Below, piece by piece: positions 43,219 through 43,452 of a DNA stretch of 43,452 bases. The position numbers and the translations under genes were made by a program. The notes under the pieces were generated by a model that saw only the letters and a list, made by a program, of their open reading frames with translations, searched no databases and had not been told where the DNA came from. Where the stretch lies: assembly GCA_016926535.1 (NCBI GenBank), contig JAFGOK010000100.1, positions 1-43,452 of the forward strand, written 5' to 3'. Position 1 is the stretch's first letter. Every line of letters starts with the position of its first letter. Origin of the DNA: Micromonosporaceae bacterium (GTDB lineage: Bacteria > Actinomycetota > Actinomycetes > Mycobacteriales > Micromonosporaceae).

Positions 43219-43452
43219 ATGGCCGCAGTCACCATCCGCAATCTCGACGATCGGATCAGGGAGCGTCTCCGGGTCCGTGCCGCGATGAATGGCCGGTCGA
43301 TGGAGGCGGAGATTCGGGTGATCCTCGCCGACGCCGTTGCCGACTCCCCTGAGGGGAGTGATCTTTTCTCGACCCTGCTGGACCGGTTCGGCCAGGTTGG
43401 TGGGGTCGACCTTGAGTTGCCCCGGCGGGCCACTCCGGCCAGGGCCGCGGAC
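43219..43452 (+). CDS. FitA-like ribbon-helix-helix antitoxin (runs off right edge)
   Basis: The frame starts at ATG 43219 and is open to the end of the window (78 codons, no stop), so it is absent from the ORF track. MAAVTIRNLDDRIRERLRVRAAMNGRSMEAEIRVILADAV is a typical FitA/VapB-type ribbon-helix-helix N terminus, followed by the acidic, proline-containing tail that would bind a PIN toxin. The toxin gene should lie just beyond the edge. It marks the accessory DNA outside the cluster. Confidence 0.85.
   Translation, partial: MAAVTIRNLDDRIRERLRVRAAMNGRSMEAEIRVILADAVADSPEGSDLFSTLLDRFGQVGGVDLELPRRATPARAAD

Overview
The window is high-GC DNA with GTG and TTG starts, GGAGG-type ribosome binding sites and rare in-frame TTA codons. 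It comes from an actinomycete and looks Streptomyces-like; the species cannot be fixed from the sequence. Almost all of it (about 0.7-42.3 kb) is one biosynthetic gene cluster, bounded by decayed mobile DNA: a frameshifted tyrosine recombinase at the left edge, and a truncated ISAs1-type transposase plus a FitA-type antitoxin at the right edge. An internally deleted ISAs1 remnant sits near 20 kb.

The core is amino-group carrier protein (AmCP, LysW) chemistry borrowed from lysine/arginine biosynthesis. A 57-residue LysW ending in EDWGE was missed by the ORF track and lies at 26556-26729. It is surrounded by LysX, LysZ, LysY and LysK homologues, a split transketolase and a DegT-type aminotransferase. 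These match the known route to LysW-bound 2,6-diamino-5,7-dihydroxyheptanoate (DADH), the precursor of the 1-azabicyclo[3.1.0]hexane of vazabitide A, azinomycin B and ficellomycin. A PAPS-type sulfotransferase, CysD and CysN, a sulfonate-type ABC importer and a coupled pair of unusual proteins (196 and 350 aa, candidates for the AziU2/AziU3 or Vzb10/11 aziridine-forming pair) complete a sulfate-elimination route to the aziridine. A StrB-like amidinotransferase, with an SDR and an ornithine-aminotransferase-like enzyme that could turn a ring hydroxyl into an amine, points to a guanidinylated, ficellomycin-like product.

Layout: TldD/TldE-like pair (0.7-3.4 kb, +). Minus-strand operon of two ATP-grasp ligases, SDR and MFS exporter (8.0-3.4 kb), with the class III aminotransferase upstream (9.5-8.3 kb). 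LuxR-type response regulator (9.7 kb, +). Tightly coupled minus operon LysX-LysK-NRPS-two acyl-CoA dehydrogenases (18.7-10.4 kb). Sulfotransferase (19.0 kb, +). StrR/ParB-like activator (20.5 kb, +). Long plus operon of the AziU2/U3-like pair, DegT, split transketolase, LysW, LysY, LysZ and amidinotransferase (21.8-29.7 kb). Then cysDN and ssuABC-like genes (29.9-34.8 kb), an EtfD-like membrane Fe-S oxidoreductase (minus), an MFS exporter, a FemAB/GNAT-like protein (minus), etfBA and a GNAT acetyltransferase.

The least expected parts are: a seemingly complete private electron chain (two ACADs, EtfBA, EtfD) inside the cluster, which could drive alpha,beta-desaturation and pyrrolidine closure; a condensation domain whose catalytic His is Leu; a perfect StrR/NovG-type operator with an 11-nt spacer lying across the stop codon of the StrR-like gene; and a papain-like Cys/His/Asp set in the candidate aziridine-forming protein.
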